Below are positions 1 to 11,568 of a DNA stretch of 24,886 nt, one piece after another (within the stretch, counting starts at the first letter, position 1; each line of letters begins with the position of its first letter). Below the pieces are notes generated by a model. It was not told the DNA's origin. It did no database searches and saw only the letters and a program-made list of their open reading frames with translations. A program made the position numbers and the translations under genes. The stretch spans positions 1,304,001 through 1,328,886 of the forward strand of contig OX442314.1 of the NCBI GenBank assembly GCA_949358305.1, read 5' to 3'. Origin of the DNA: Strigamia acuminata (lineage: Eukaryota; Arthropoda; Chilopoda; Geophilomorpha; Linotaeniidae).

Positions 1-1019
1 GCTCTGTTTGATTATTTTCTGTTTGGTATTGTTACTTAAGAAATATGATTCGTTGTTCACGTAAAAAACCTTTTGGTTCTTTGTTGATTTATTCGCAAAG
101 AACCGTTGCATGATTCTACAGAATCATGCCACCGCCGGCAATTGAAGTCGAAGTGCTGGGATTATTATGTTGCATAAATGTTACAGTCTACGGTTGCGAC
201 GCCGAAGGAGAACCCGCCGTTGTGCAATTCAGTATCCTCCGGACAGGACCAAGTTGTCTTTTTCGGTATGAACGTATTCCGTTACCACGAGTAGCATCGG
301 TATTGTTGAGAATCGGTTCCTTCACCTGATGGTGCCAAAGCAGTCTGTTTTACAGTAACCACGAGTAGCACCAAGTGTTTGGCAAGCTGATTCTCATGGT
401 ATTCGATGCCAAAGCAGTCGGTCTATTATTAGTACCGCGAGAGATAAAACTGCTGTGCGGAGCCGCGAGCTATCGACCCCTGTGTACGTGGTACCGTCAA
501 CCACTCGATGGACGACCGTGCTGCGACGCCGGGGACGCTTGATACCGTTCTGCATGGCAAGGCGTATATTCTAATCGATGGCAATTGTGTGTTGCGACGG
601 GAAGCTTAATCTTCATTTTATTTATAACAGCAAAACTTAAACTCGACAACCAGTTGGACCAAAATCAAGTCAGAAGACTTAATCTCATATTGAACTCAAT
701 ATAACCGATAAGTTGACGACAACTTATTCCCGAAATATCTAAATAAGAATTCACAACGATATGAATTAAATATAATTCATAAGTGGAATATTGATAAGTA
801 AATGAATACATTTACTTACACCAATATCCTCCCAAAGTTGTGGCGGTGCAGACAAAGTCAACCGCAATGCTCAGATCATTCGATTTATCGACGTGCGATA
901 ATTTACACAGCGAACCAAGGAAACCAGCGAAGCCATATCGGACTCCAGGACACAGCCATCCGGCTTAGATGACATCTGTAAACCAGGTCGAGCGATGGGG
1001 AAACCGCTCCCTTATCCCA
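1..1019. other. Non-coding or decayed sequence upstream of the retrotransposon-like leader
   Basis: I recognise no gene here. A 67-codon open stretch at 126-329 has no recognisable motif and no good splice context. Bases 1-600 have mixed composition; from about 600 the sequence becomes AT-rich. It may include part of an LTR whose 5' boundary cannot be placed without the second LTR. Confidence 0.4.
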
Positions 1020-1247
1020 GACACGTAATGATATTATTTTAGGACCAATTGGCCTATGCTTTGTATAGTTTAATAGTCAGTTAACTTGCCAAATGTTGGC
1101 ATTAGTCTTATGTATAATTTAGCTCACTGCATATTGTTTGCCAACAATAAATTGTCTTGTATTTATCTCGTATTGTATTCACTGTTATTTATCGCGATCT
1201 CTTCCCGGTACCATTGTTAAATGGGAGTTGTGGTCGTCACCGTCACA
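1020..1247 (+). mobile_element. Candidate 3' part of an LTR (R-U5-like) before a tRNA-Gln primer site
   Basis: The segment ends in CACA two bases before a primer-binding site, as an LTR would. It carries an AATAAA at 1146-1151, about 100 bp before that end. No second LTR is in the window, so the 5' edge given here is arbitrary. What is seen is the poly(A) signal, the terminal CA and the adjacent primer site; the LTR assignment is inferred from that arrangement. Confidence 0.4.
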
Positions 1248-2110
1248 CGTGGAGGTCCCACCGAGATTAGGTTGCAATTAAATTCGATTGAATTGCAACA
1301 GTGAATATTGGAGATAAATATTTAACTAAAAGATTTAAGTTAAAAATAGACAGATTAAATTTTCAGTTTATATTTCCATGTGAAGAAGTTAAACTGATGA
1401 AATAGAAATACGTAGTAGATTTTCCTTCATTATTTTCGTTTGAAGATTTTAGGGATTTCAAAGACTACCACCTAATCTCACACGTGGAGGTCCCACCGAG
1501 ATTAGGTTGCAATTAAATTCGATTGAATTGCAACAGTGAATATTGGAGATAAATATTTAACTAAAAGATTTAAGTTAAAAATAGACAGATTAAATTTTCA
1601 GTTTATATTTCCATGTGAAGAAGTTAAACTGATGAAATAGAAATACGTAGTAGATTTTCCTTCATTATTTTCGTTTGAAGATTTTAGGGATTTCAAAGAC
1701 TACCACCTAATCTCACACGTGGAGGTCCCACCGAGATTAGGTTGCAATTAAATTCGATAGAATTGTAAAAGTGAATTTTGAGATAAATATTTAACTAAAA
1801 GATTTAGTTAAAAAACAGACCAGTTTCAAACCATGTTTATTTTCTTGAGAAACACCAAAACTGTCCTTTAACTAGGAATTTCGGAAGTTATAGACCTATC
1901 ACACGATCACTGAAATAGGTTGCAAATTAATTCGATCGAATTGCAAAAGCGAATCTTGAATCCGATATTAACAAAAAAAATTTTAGTTAAAACAGACAAA
2001 TAGATTTTCAGTTTATATTTTCATGTGAAAAGTTAAACTGACGAAATGGAAACGTTTAGTGAACTCTCTTTACTATTTTCGTTCGACAATTTAAGGAATA
2101 CGAAGTATTT
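1241..2110 (+). repeat. 235-bp tandem repeat of a retrotransposon leader, about 3.7 copies
   Basis: Repeat starts are marked by the primer site at 1250, 1485 and 1720, a period of 235 bp. Units 1 and 2 look identical by eye. Unit 3 diverges after about 60 bp, and a fourth, clearly diverged unit starts near 1905, where the primer site itself is degraded. Each unit also holds a GTTGCAATT / AATTGCAAC inverted repeat just after the primer site. The gradient from identical to diverged units suggests successive duplications of different age. Confidence 0.8.
1250..1268 (+). other. Primer-binding site complementary to tRNA-Gln (first of three)
   Basis: The 19 bases TGGAGGTCCCACCGAGATT complement the 3' end of animal tRNA-Gln, including the CCA tail, as I remember that tRNA family. 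This is the normal position and form of a reverse-transcription primer site in LTR retrotransposons and retroviruses. Identical copies lie at 1485 and 1720. From the second copy on, the site is bracketed by a 9-bp inverted repeat, CCTAATCTC and GAGATTAGG (1471-1479 with 1498-1506). Confidence 0.7.
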
Positions 2111-4660
2111 TAAATAAGAAATCAAAAAAAAAGTTTCGAGTGAAATAAGAATACAGATATTTTTTTCGAAGTTTGTTTTATTTCGAAAAGCTAAAAACAT
2201 ACAAGTTTAGAAGGCGGACTTCTTACGAATTTATCTTTCCACCTGAAAAGTTAAAACGAAGAAAACACCGCAACTATTTGGAAATATTTACAAGAAATTA
2301 AGTTTCTTGTAACTGTACGTCGACACCGATAGCCAGCGACCACGCGCCATAGCAATACGCGTCGATCTCCGTATCAAACGCAGCAGGGAAGCTACTCAAA
2401 CCTTCAACGCAAGGTGCGAACGAATGCTTGGAAATTATGGCGGACAACAGATAAAAGACAGCGGAGAAATGTTACAGAAGGTTCGTAGAGATTTATTTAA
2501 GTGTCGCGAACTAATTTTTCCACTGCCATCGGTACCAAAGATAATTTAGTTGTTGGAGAAAAACAACACACTCCATTTCGCAGAAAAGATTTGCAAATCG
2601 AAATGAATATTACCTTTATTTGAAGGAATTAACTATTTTCACAAAAAGTACATTTTTTCCTTCGGGACAATGGAAATTAAGAAAATATAAAATGGCGGCG
2701 AATGAAGTTGCCGACCACATAGAATAGTATTTTTTACATTGAAAGTTACGAATCACGATAAACGCTTTCCCTCGGAAAAGTAAAAGGATTTCATTCAATC
2801 TTTCCTTTCGGAAATTTAACAGTGTTTTAAGTTTCCAACGATATTTGGGTCTCCCAAATTTTGAGAATTTCTAAATGAAATTTAGCTGTTTGAAAAACAA
2901 CGAATATTTTTAGTAATCTAATCGGACATTTTCCCACATGATTTCTTAAAACCGGAATAACAAATCCATTTGTGGCTATGAACTTTGCCACATGAAATAT
3001 TTACGGAGCGAATATTTTTTGATTGGATTGAAGCTTTAAAATCAGATAGCTGATTTAAACGAAGAAAATAAGTTTCAAAGTAATTATTTTTCTTTCGGAA
3101 AAATCAAATAAATCACCGCTGATGAAAAGTTGTATTTTTCCATTCGAAAAAACTAAGAATTGCACAAGATTTATCTTCTATTTTGAACATAGATTTTATT
3201 CGGAAAAAGGAAAGATTCTAGATACATTATTTTTCTCTAAAAATTAAGAATTTAGTCAATTTTCCTAAAGGTTAATGGAATGTCATCATATATTTCGTTC
3301 GTAATTTACGTGTTAAAGTTTAATCAGAAAAACGATTGAATATGTTTTATTTGCGATAAGTAAAAGAAAGGTTCTTTAAAAATGGAATTTCGATGCAAAT
3401 CCCACAGTAAAGGGAATGTTATGTGTGAGCAATTAACGAAAAGTTGGAATAACTTCATTTTATTTCATTCAAAAGTAGTTGTGAAAAATCAATTTCAAAT
3501 ATTTTTCAAAGAAAAATTATTTTTATCGGAAAAAAGTAATTTACATGTCCTCGCGCGGACCGAGTAGTAAACTGCTTAATTGTGACATCGATACTGTTAT
3601 TGTGTCACGTGTTATACGGAATTCCAAACCAGTGAATTACGAATTTTGGCGCGATAGGAATAGAAGTTTGACAGTGAAAGTTCTCCAGATTTGTCTTTTC
3701 ATTTGAAAAGTTCAAATTGAGGAAATGCTGCAGCAGATGAAGGTATTTACGACAATTGAGATTTAAATATTCTTTCATTCAAAAGATAAAAGATCTCTGC
3801 AAAAACATCTCGTTATTAGAGATAAGGGGGACGAAAATTATTAAAACGAATAATCAAAGACACGTCCTTCGTAAATATCGCAAAGGAATAACTAATTGTG
3901 AAAACAATTGTCCGCTCAGGAAAAGTGGAATTTAGCTAGATATTTTCTTTCGAAAAATCAAAGCAATTGTCATCAAAAAAGAAAGATTTGATGAATAATT
4001 TTTACCCAAAAGTCTAAAGGATTGTCGAATAGTTTTCTCCCGAAAAACAAGTACACATTTGTACCAATAACTTTATCGTTTAAAGTAAAATTTCGAATAT
4101 TTTCTTTTGGAAGATTAGAGAATTAGATAATTTTTCTCGCAAAACAAATTTAAAGAATTTTAACGAATTTTTATTTGTTAAAAAAATTTGTTAAAAAAGG
4201 GGGAGATGGATGGTGAAAATTTATTTTTTCACACTCGAAAAATGGAATTTAAACCCGAAAAAGTAAAGACTTGGTCAAATTATTCTTCCTATTGGAAATG
4301 AATACACAATGTTGGGAATCGAAAATAGATTTCAATTACAAAGGAATGATTATTTGAACGATAATTGAATAAGAATAAGAAAAATTGAGAGTTTGAGAAA
4401 ACTTTATTAAAACTGTGGTTGTAATGATATTACACACTAAACGGAATAATCAAAGAAAAATATTTTTTGAAGAAAAGTTATTTAATTATTTGGATTGGTA
4501 AAAATCCCAAAGTTCAAGAAGATTGAAGTAAGTTTATTTTATTTTCATTTGAAAAATACAATATTTTACGAATGTCTTCCCGAAGGAATTTTATTTTATC
4601 GGTAAAATTGAATCTCGAAGGGAACGGACTTAGTAGAGAACTACTAAATAGATGTAACGT
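2111..4660. other. AT-rich non-coding stretch, probably decayed leader or element body
   Basis: About 2.5 kb without a convincing gene. Short motifs such as TTTCGAAAAA, TTTCTTTCGGAAAA and variants recur on both strands at irregular spacing, which looks like very old, degenerate copies of the leader repeat to its left. The few open stretches near 60 codons are lysine/phenylalanine-rich translations of AT-rich DNA and show no domain. Confidence 0.45.
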
Positions 4661-4971
4661 CCTTTATACCATTGGCCGACACTAACATCCGCCAATCAGA
4701 AGTTGGGAGATCTAGGGATCCCCAGCCCCCTGCTATTAAAGGAGGACCAGATCAGATACTGATCATTCGCATCCAGACCAGACCAGAAGACGTGTTCCAG
4801 AGTCATCTTGACCACGCCGTCCCGATTTCAGTCACGATTCGAATTTTGTGTGCCGTGTAACCTGCAAAAGCTAACACGTGTCAAACAAACGCGAAGTTTA
4901 ATTTTATTTTGTCAAAAGTAAAGTTTAGAAGTGTTTCTTGTTGAAAAGTGTATTATATTCGTCTTCTTTAT
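4661..4971. other. Short unique segment before the first R module
   Basis: The base composition changes here from strongly AT-rich to mixed. The stretch contains ATTGG at 4671 and CCAAT at 4692, an inverted CCAAT-box-like pair, and a 62-codon open frame from 4672 with no recognisable domain. I cannot tell whether it is a promoter, the 3' end of an element, or unique DNA. Confidence 0.3.
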
Positions 4972-5191
4972 CCTTGGGGTATGTGTGCGGATTTTGTCGG
5001 GGGCGAAAGGGTCCCGCTTTTTAACATTACGGCGGCCTATACGTTGTTTCGTTGATCGCGACTGTGATGCGGAATTTGCGGATGTTGTTTTGGCCGAGTA
5101 GTTCGTGCGACCGAGCGCGTTTTGTTCGTTGCTTTTCGGTGTTCGGTGGGTTTTGTGACCGGTCAAGGGTTTCGCTAAAACGTGGTTTTTG
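4972..5191 (+). repeat. Dispersed repeat module R, copy 1
   Basis: A 220-bp sequence beginning CCTTGGGGTATGTGTGCGG and ending CGCTAAAACGTGGTTTTTG. It recurs in the same orientation at 10863-11082 and 15123-15342 and is nearly identical by eye; copy 1 has GTGATG where the others have GCGATG. All three copies lie at the edge of CpG-rich repeat blocks and are followed by a G-run. No coding capacity is evident. It may be the conserved end of a non-autonomous element. Confidence 0.85.
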
Positions 5192-5430
5192 TGACGGGAG
5201 GGAGGGGGGATCGGTTCATGTGCTCCGAACGCGCCGCGACGCGCCGTGACTTGGGCCAAAAACGACCCGGTCGGAAACCGGGTCCCGGGCTTCGTCGAGG
5301 CGTGGTTTTTGAGAACGGGGGGAGGGGGGGATCGGGTCGCGTGCTCCGAAAGCGCCGCGACGCGCCGTGACTTGGGCCAAAAACGACCCGGTCGGAAACC
5401 GGGTCCCGGGCTTCGTCGAGGCGTGGTCCC
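5181..5430 (+). repeat. 120-bp tandem repeat (two full units plus the start of a third)
   Basis: Unit starts at CGTGGTTTTT (5181 and 5301), with a third start CGTGGTCCCG at 5421, giving a period of 120 bp. Each unit holds a G-run, the sequence GCGCCGCGACGCGCCGTGAC and the palindrome ACCCGGTCGGAAACCGGGT. The open frames read through it on both strands are products of GC-rich repeat sequence, not genes. Confidence 0.8.
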
Positions 5431-5541
5431 GATCGGGACAAACTCTTCCGGAAAATGTCCGGTGGAATGTTGAGAGTGTCGATGGACGACGTTCGAGTTT
5501 ATATCGTAAGTAAGTAAGTATCTGACAAAACTTGCACAGAA

Positions 5542-5677
5542 TTTTGTCAACATTTGATAAATTTCCACAGAATTTAACGTTGTTTTGCTAAAACCTGCGG
5601 AAACGTGTCTAGTCGGGCAGAAACGTCTCGTAAAATGTTGCTGAAATTCCGTGGAAATTTGTCAAAAATTGACAAAA
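5542..5677. mobile_element. MITE-like palindromic element, copy 1
   Basis: A 136-bp sequence whose two ends, starting TTTTGTCAA and ending TTGACAAAA, are inverted repeats over about 45 bp with a shared AAATTTCCAC core. A related copy lies at 11158-11283. Long terminal inverted repeats in a short AT-rich element without an open frame are typical of foldback MITEs. A target-site duplication could not be fixed. Confidence 0.65.
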
Positions 5678-5926
5678 GTTGGTGACCGACCCACATCGCG
5701 TTGCGGCGCGGTCGGAGCACGCGACCCGATCCCCCCCCCCCCCCCCTCCCCCCGTCCCCAAAAAACCACGCCTCGAGGAACCCCGAGGTTCGGTTTCCGA
5801 CCGGGTCGCCTCTTGATCCGACCCGGGGCGCGTCACGGCGCGGTCGGAGGACGGCCCTCGCCCCCAAAAACCACACTCCGGGTCACGTGGTCTCGCACCC
5901 GACTCTTTCAGTTTTCCCGTTTTCAG
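5678..5926. repeat. GC-rich junction module leading into satellite I
   Basis: The left part (5681-5757, including a C-run at 5730) is the reverse complement of the 11080-11157 segment next to the other MITE-like copy. The right part, from about 5818, matches 15415-15526 almost base for base, and both copies lead directly into CCCGTTACGGG satellite DNA. The module therefore belongs to a composite repeat that includes R and the satellite. Confidence 0.7.
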
Positions 5927-8900
5927 CCCGTTACGGGATCGTGACGGGACTGTCGGCGGCCCGTTAACGGCCCGCACGAGCCGTGACGGGATCGTGACGG
6001 GACCGTTGGCGGCCCGTTAACGGCCCGCACGGGCCGTGACGGGATCGTGACGGGACCGTCGGCGGCCCGTTAACGGCCCGTACGACTCCATGCGGGCCGT
6101 TGACGGGCCGTTGACGGGCCGTTAACGGGCCGTTAACGGGCCGTTACGGCGTAAATCGAAAAAATCAACAACCGACAACACGTACGTGAAAACGCGTACA
6201 ACATTCATAGACATTAATCTCGAATCCTGTTTTTGGTTTTACGCCGTTAACGGGCCGTTAACGGGCCGTTAACGGCCCGTTAACGGCCCGCGTGAGGTCG
6301 TACGGGCCGTCGGCGAGCCGAAGTCCGGGAACGAAGGCCGTGACGGGATCGTGACGGGACCGTCAGCGGCCCGTTAACGGCCCGTGCGGGCCGTTGCGGG
6401 ATCGTGACGGGATCGTCGACGGCCCGTTAACGGCCCGTGCGGGCCGTTGCGGGCCGTTGACGGGCCGTTGACGGGCCGTTAACGGGCCGTTAACGGGCCG
6501 TTACGGCGTAAATCGAAAAAATCAACAACCGACAACACGTACGTGAAAACGCGTACAACATTCATAGACATTAATCTCGAATCCTGTTTTCGGTTTTGCC
6601 CCGTTAACGGGCCGTTAACGGGCCGTTAACGGGCCGTTAACGGCCCGTGCGGGCCGTTAACGGCCCGTGCGGGCCGTTGCGGGATCGTGACGGGACCGTC
6701 GACGGCCCGTTAACGGCCCGTGCGGGCCGTTGCGGGATCGTGACGGGACCGTCAGCGGCCCGTTAACGGCCCGTGCGGGCCGTTGCGGGATCGTGACGGG
6801 ATCGTCGACGGCCCGTTAACGGCCCGTGCGGGCCGTTGCGGGATCGTGACGGGACCGTCAGCGGCCCGTTAACGGCCCGTGCGGGCCGTTGCGGGATCGT
6901 GACGGGATCGTCGACGGCCCGTTAACGGCCCGTGCGGGCCGTTGCGGGCCGTTGACGGGCCGTTGACGGGCCGTTAACGGGCCGTTAACGGGCCGTTACG
7001 GCGTGAATCGAAAAAATCAACAACCGACAACACGTACATGAAAACGCGTACAACATTCATAGACATTAATCTCGAATCCTGTTTTTGGTTTTACGCCGTT
7101 AACGGGCCGTTAACGGGCCGTTAACGGCCCGTTAACGGCCCGCGTGAGGTCGTACGGGCCGTCGGCGAGCCGAAGTCCGGGAACGAAGGCCGTGACGGGA
7201 TCGTGACGGGACCGTCAGCGGCCCGTTAACGGCCCGTGCGGGCCGTTGCGGGATCGTGACGGGATCGTCGACGGCCCGTTAACGGCCCGTGCGGGCCGTT
7301 GCGGGCCGTTGACGGGCCGTTGACGGGCCGTTAACGGGCCGTTAACGGGCCGTTACGGCGTAAATCGAAAAAATCAACAACCGACAACACGTACGTGAAA
7401 ACGCGTACAACATTCATAGACATTAATCTCGAATCCTGTTTTTGGTTTTACGCCGTTAACGGGCCGTTAACGGCCCGTTAACGGCCCGTTAACGGCCCGC
7501 ACAGGCCGTGACGGGATCGTGACGGGACTGTCGGCGGCCCGTTAACGGCCCGCACGAGCCGTGACGGGATCGTGACGGGACCGTCGGCGGCCCGTTAACG
7601 GCCCGTACGGGCCGTTGCGGGATCGTGACGGGATCGTCGACGGCCCGTTAACGGCCCGTGCGGGCCGTTGCGGGATCGTGACGGGACCGTCAGCGGCCCG
7701 TTAACGGCCCGTGCGGGCCGTTGCGGGATCGTGACGGGATCGTCGACGGCCCGTTAACGGCCCGTGCGGGCCGTTGCGGGCCGTTGACGGGCCGTTGACG
7801 GGCCGTTAACGGGCCGTTAACGGGCCGTTACGGCGTGAATCGAAAAAATCAACAACCGACAACACGTACATGAAAACGCGTACAACATTCATAGACATTA
7901 ATCTCGAATCCTGTTTTTGGTTTTACGCCGTTAACGGGCCGTTAACGGGCCGTTAACGGCCCGTTAACGGCCCGCGTGAGGTCGTACGGGCCGTCGGCGA
8001 GCCGAAGTCCGGGAACGAAGGCCGTGACGGGATCGTGACGGGACCGTCAGCGGCCCGTTAACGGCCCGTGCGGGCCGTTGCGGGATCGTGACGGGATCGT
8101 CGACGGCCCGTTAACGGCCCGTGCGGGCCGTTGCGGGCCGTTGACGGGCCGTTGACGGGCCGTTAACGGGCCGTTAACGGGCCGTTACGGCGTAAATCGA
8201 AAAAATCAACAACCGACAACACGTACGTGAAAACGCGTACAACATTCATAGACATTAATCTCGAATCCTGTTTTTGGTTTTACGCCGTTAACGGGCCGTT
8301 AACGGCCCGTTAACGGCCCGTTAACGGCCCGCACAGGCCGTGACGGGATCGTGACGGGACTGTCGGCGGCCCGTTAACGGCCCGCACGAGCCGTGACGGG
8401 ATCGTGACGGGACCGTCGGCAGCCCGTTAACGGCCCGTACGGGCCGTTGCGGGATCGTGACGGGATCGTCGACGGCCCGTTAACGGCCCGTGCGGGCCGT
8501 TGCGGGATCGTGACGGGACCGTCAGCGGCCCGTTAACGGCCCGTGCGGGCCGTTGCGGGATCGTGACGGGATCGTCGACGGCCCGTTAACGGCCCGTGCG
8601 GGCCGTTGCGGGCCGTTGACGGGCCGTTGACGGGCCGTTAACGGGCCGTTAACGGGCCGTTACGGCGTGAATCGAAAAAATCAACAACCGACAACACGTA
8701 CATGAAAACGCGTACAACATTCATAGACATTAATCTCGAATCCTGTTTTTGGTTTTACGCCGTTAACGGGCCGTTAACGGGCCGTTAACGGCCCGTTAAC
8801 GGCCCGCGTGAGGTCGTACGGGCCGTCGGCGAGCCGAAGTCCGGGAACGAAGGCCGTGACGGGATCGTGACGGGACCGTCAGCGGCCCGTTAACGGCCCG

Positions 8901-10574
8901 TGCGGGCCGTTGCGGGATCGTGACGGGATCGTCGACGGCCCGTTAACGGCCCGTGCGGGCCGTTGCGGGCCGTTGACGGGCCGTTGACGGGCCGTTAACG
9001 GGCCGTTAACGGGCCGTTACGGCGTAAATCGAAAAAATCAACAACCGACAACACGTACGTGAAAACGCGTACAACATTCATAGACATTAATCTCGAATCC
9101 TGTTTTTGGTTTTACGCCGTTAACGGGCCGTTAACGGCCCGTTAACGGCCCGTTAACGGCCCGCACAGGCCGTGACGGGATCGTGACGGGACTGTCGGCG
9201 GCCCGTTAACGGCCCGCACGAGCCGTGACGGGATCGTGACGGGACCGTCGGCAGCCCGTTAACGGCCCGTACGGGCCGTTGCGGGATCGTGACGGGATCG
9301 TCGACGGCCCGTTAACGGCCCGTGCGGGCCGTTGCGGGATCGTGACGGGACCGTCAGCGGCCCGTTAACGGCCCGTGCGGGCCGTTGCGGGATCGTGACG
9401 GGATCGTCGACGGCCCGTTAACGGCCCGTGCGGGCCGTTGCGGGCCGTTGACGGGCCGTTGACGGGCCGTTAACGGGCCGTTAACGGGCCGTTACGGCGT
9501 GAATCGAAAAAATCAACAACCGACAACACGTACATGAAAACGCGTACAACATTCATAGACATTAATCTCGAATCCTGTTTTTGGTTTTACGCCGTTAACG
9601 GGCCGTTAACGGGCCGTTAACGGCCCGTTAACGGCCCGCGTGAGGTCGTACGGGCCGTCGGCGAGCCGAAGTCCGGGAACGAAGGCCGTGACGGGATCGT
9701 GACGGGACCGTCAGCGGCCCGTTAACGGCCCGTGCGGGCCGTTGCGGGATCGTGACGGGATCGTCGACGGCCCGTTAACGGCCCGTGCGGGCCGTTGCGG
9801 GCCGTTGACGGGCCGTTGACGGGCCGTTAACGGGCCGTTAACGGGCCGTTACGGCGTAAATCGAAAAAATCAACAACCGACAACACGTACGTGAAAACGC
9901 GTACAACATTCATAGACATTAATCTCGAATCCTGTTTTTGGTTTTACGCCGTTAACGGGCCGTTAACGGCCCGTTAACGGCCCGTTAACGGCCCGCACAG
10001 GCCGTGACGGGATCGTGACGGGACTGTCGGCGGCCCGTTAACGGCCCGCACGAGCCGTGACGGGATCGTGACGGGACCGTCGGCAGCCCGTTAACGGCCC
10101 GTACGACTCCATGCGGGCCGTTGACGGGATCGTGACGGGACCGTCGGCAGCCCGTTAACGGCCCGCACGGGCCGTGACGGGATCGTGACGGGACCGTCGG
10201 CGGCCCGTTAACGGCCCGCACGAGCCGTGACGGGATCGTGACGGGACCGTCGGCAGCCCGTTAACGGCCCGCACGGGCCGTGACGGGATCGTGACGGGAC
10301 CGTCGGCGGCCCGTTAACGGCCCGCACGAGCCGTGACGGGATCGTGACGGGACCGTCGGCGGCCCGTTAACGGCTTGTACGGGCCGTTACGGGATCGTGA
10401 CGGGACCGTCGGCGGCCCGTTAACGGCTCGCACGGGCCGTTAACGGGGTCGTTACGGGACCGTCGGCGGCCCGTGCGGCGGCCTCGCCAACCTCGTGCGG
10501 CCCGTTAACGGCCCGTACGGGCCGTTACGGGGCCGTTGCGGGATCGTCGGCGGCCCGTTAACGGCCCGCACGGG
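5927..10574. repeat. Satellite I: CpG-rich array with an 832-bp higher-order repeat
   Basis: A 4.6-kb array built from a 53-bp monomer, CGGCCCGTTAACGG followed by CCCGTGCGGGCCGTTGCGGG and a GATCGTGACGGG part. It is dense in CpG and in short palindromes around GTTAAC. A 94-bp AT-rich linker starting GTAAATCG or GTGAATCG occurs ten times, at 6151, 6508, 7003, 7360, 7835, 8192, 8667, 9024, 9499 and 9856. Spacing alternates 357 and 475 bp (495 once, near the left edge), so the period is 832 bp over about four copies. Short open frames in it are repeat artefacts. Confidence 0.95.
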
Positions 10575-10862
10575 ACAACGGGCGCCAACGAGCGCCGGTA
10601 GTCCCGGTAATTTGTTTCAAAATAAATATTTGTCACCGTCTCCCCTCCCTCCTCCTCCTCCCCCTCCTCTCCCTCTCGAGGCCAGACACGGCCGCTCCAA
10701 AATACGAACCACGACGATGCCTCCGTACCGATAGACCGAGTGGGTCGCGCGACAGACAATGCGCGCAAACTACCGTCGGCGCACGGTGTGCACGGCGCAA
10801 CACCACGGAAGTAACTACCGGTGCGCCCCTCGTGCGTGCGAGGCAACCCCGAGCTCGCTTAA
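10575..10862. other. Segment between satellite I and R copy 2
   Basis: After the last satellite unit there is an AATAAAT at about 10621, a C/T-rich tract (10634-10677, mostly CCTCCTCCTCC), and unique-looking GC-rich DNA up to R copy 2. Open frames over the CCT tract encode only proline or glutamate runs. I see no supported gene. Confidence 0.4.
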
Positions 10863-11082
10863 CCTTGGGGTATGTGTGCGGATTTTGTCGGGGGCGAAAG
10901 GGTCCCGCTTTTTAACATTACGGCGGCCTATACGTTGTTTCGTTGATCGCGACTGCGATGCGGAATTTGCGGATGTTGTTTTGGCCGAGTAGTTCGTGCG
11001 ACCGAGCGCGTTTTGTTCGTTGCTTTTCGGTGTTCGGTGGGTTTTGTGACCGGTCAAGGGTTTCGCTAAAACGTGGTTTTTG
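10863..11082 (+). repeat. Dispersed repeat module R, copy 2
   Basis: The second 220-bp copy, in the same orientation as copy 1. It shares with copy 3 the preceding bases GCTCGYTTAA, so R may start a few bases earlier than copy 1 indicates. It is followed by a G-run and GCGTGCTCCGACCGCGCCG, then by the MITE-like copy 2. Confidence 0.85.
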
Positions 11083-11157
11083 AGTACGGGGGGGAGGGGG
11101 GGGATCGGGTCGCGTGCTCCGACCGCGCCGCAACGCGCCGTGGGTCGGTCACCAACC

Positions 11158-11283
11158 TTTGTCAATATTTTATAAATTTCCACGGAATTTCAGCAATGTT
11201 TTACATAAGTCCGTCAAATCGGGCAGAAATATCCCGTACAATGTCGCTGCAATTCTGTGGAAATTTATCAGATATTGACAAAA
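11158..11283. mobile_element. MITE-like palindromic element, copy 2
   Basis: A 126-bp relative of 5542-5677. The left end TTTGTCAATATTTTATAAAT and the right end are inverted repeats over about 46 bp with a handful of mismatches. The flanking GC-rich sequence to its left is the reverse complement of the right flank of copy 1, so the larger repeat containing the element is present in both orientations. Confidence 0.65.
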
Positions 11284-11315
11284 TTCGGTGACGGGCGGAA
11301 GGGCGATTCCCGGGC

Positions 11316-11318
<3 letters not shown>

Positions 11319-11348
<30 letters not shown>
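11319..11348 (+). repeat. (AG)n microsatellite
   Basis: About 15 AG dinucleotides followed by a G-run. It stands on one side of the hairpin at 11389-11430, with a CT tract on the other side. Confidence 0.95.
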
Positions 11349-11353
<5 letters not shown>

Positions 11354-11388
11354 ACGGCCGGCGCCTACGCCGACGGGGCGCGGAGGGC

Positions 11389-11562
<174 letters not shown>

Positions 11563-11568
11563 CGCTAG

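Noticed and set aside
4912-5183. Minus-strand frame over R with a DKIRTHTPR-like phrase resembling translated tRNA 3' ends
   Set aside because: No B box can be found in the DNA of R, and the frame has no gene context. The phrase recurs only because R is repeated.
9985-10734. Open frames of 78-113 codons in satellite I
   Set aside because: They are translations of the 53-bp satellite monomer (NGP and RSRH repeats), occur on both strands, and have no splice or start context.
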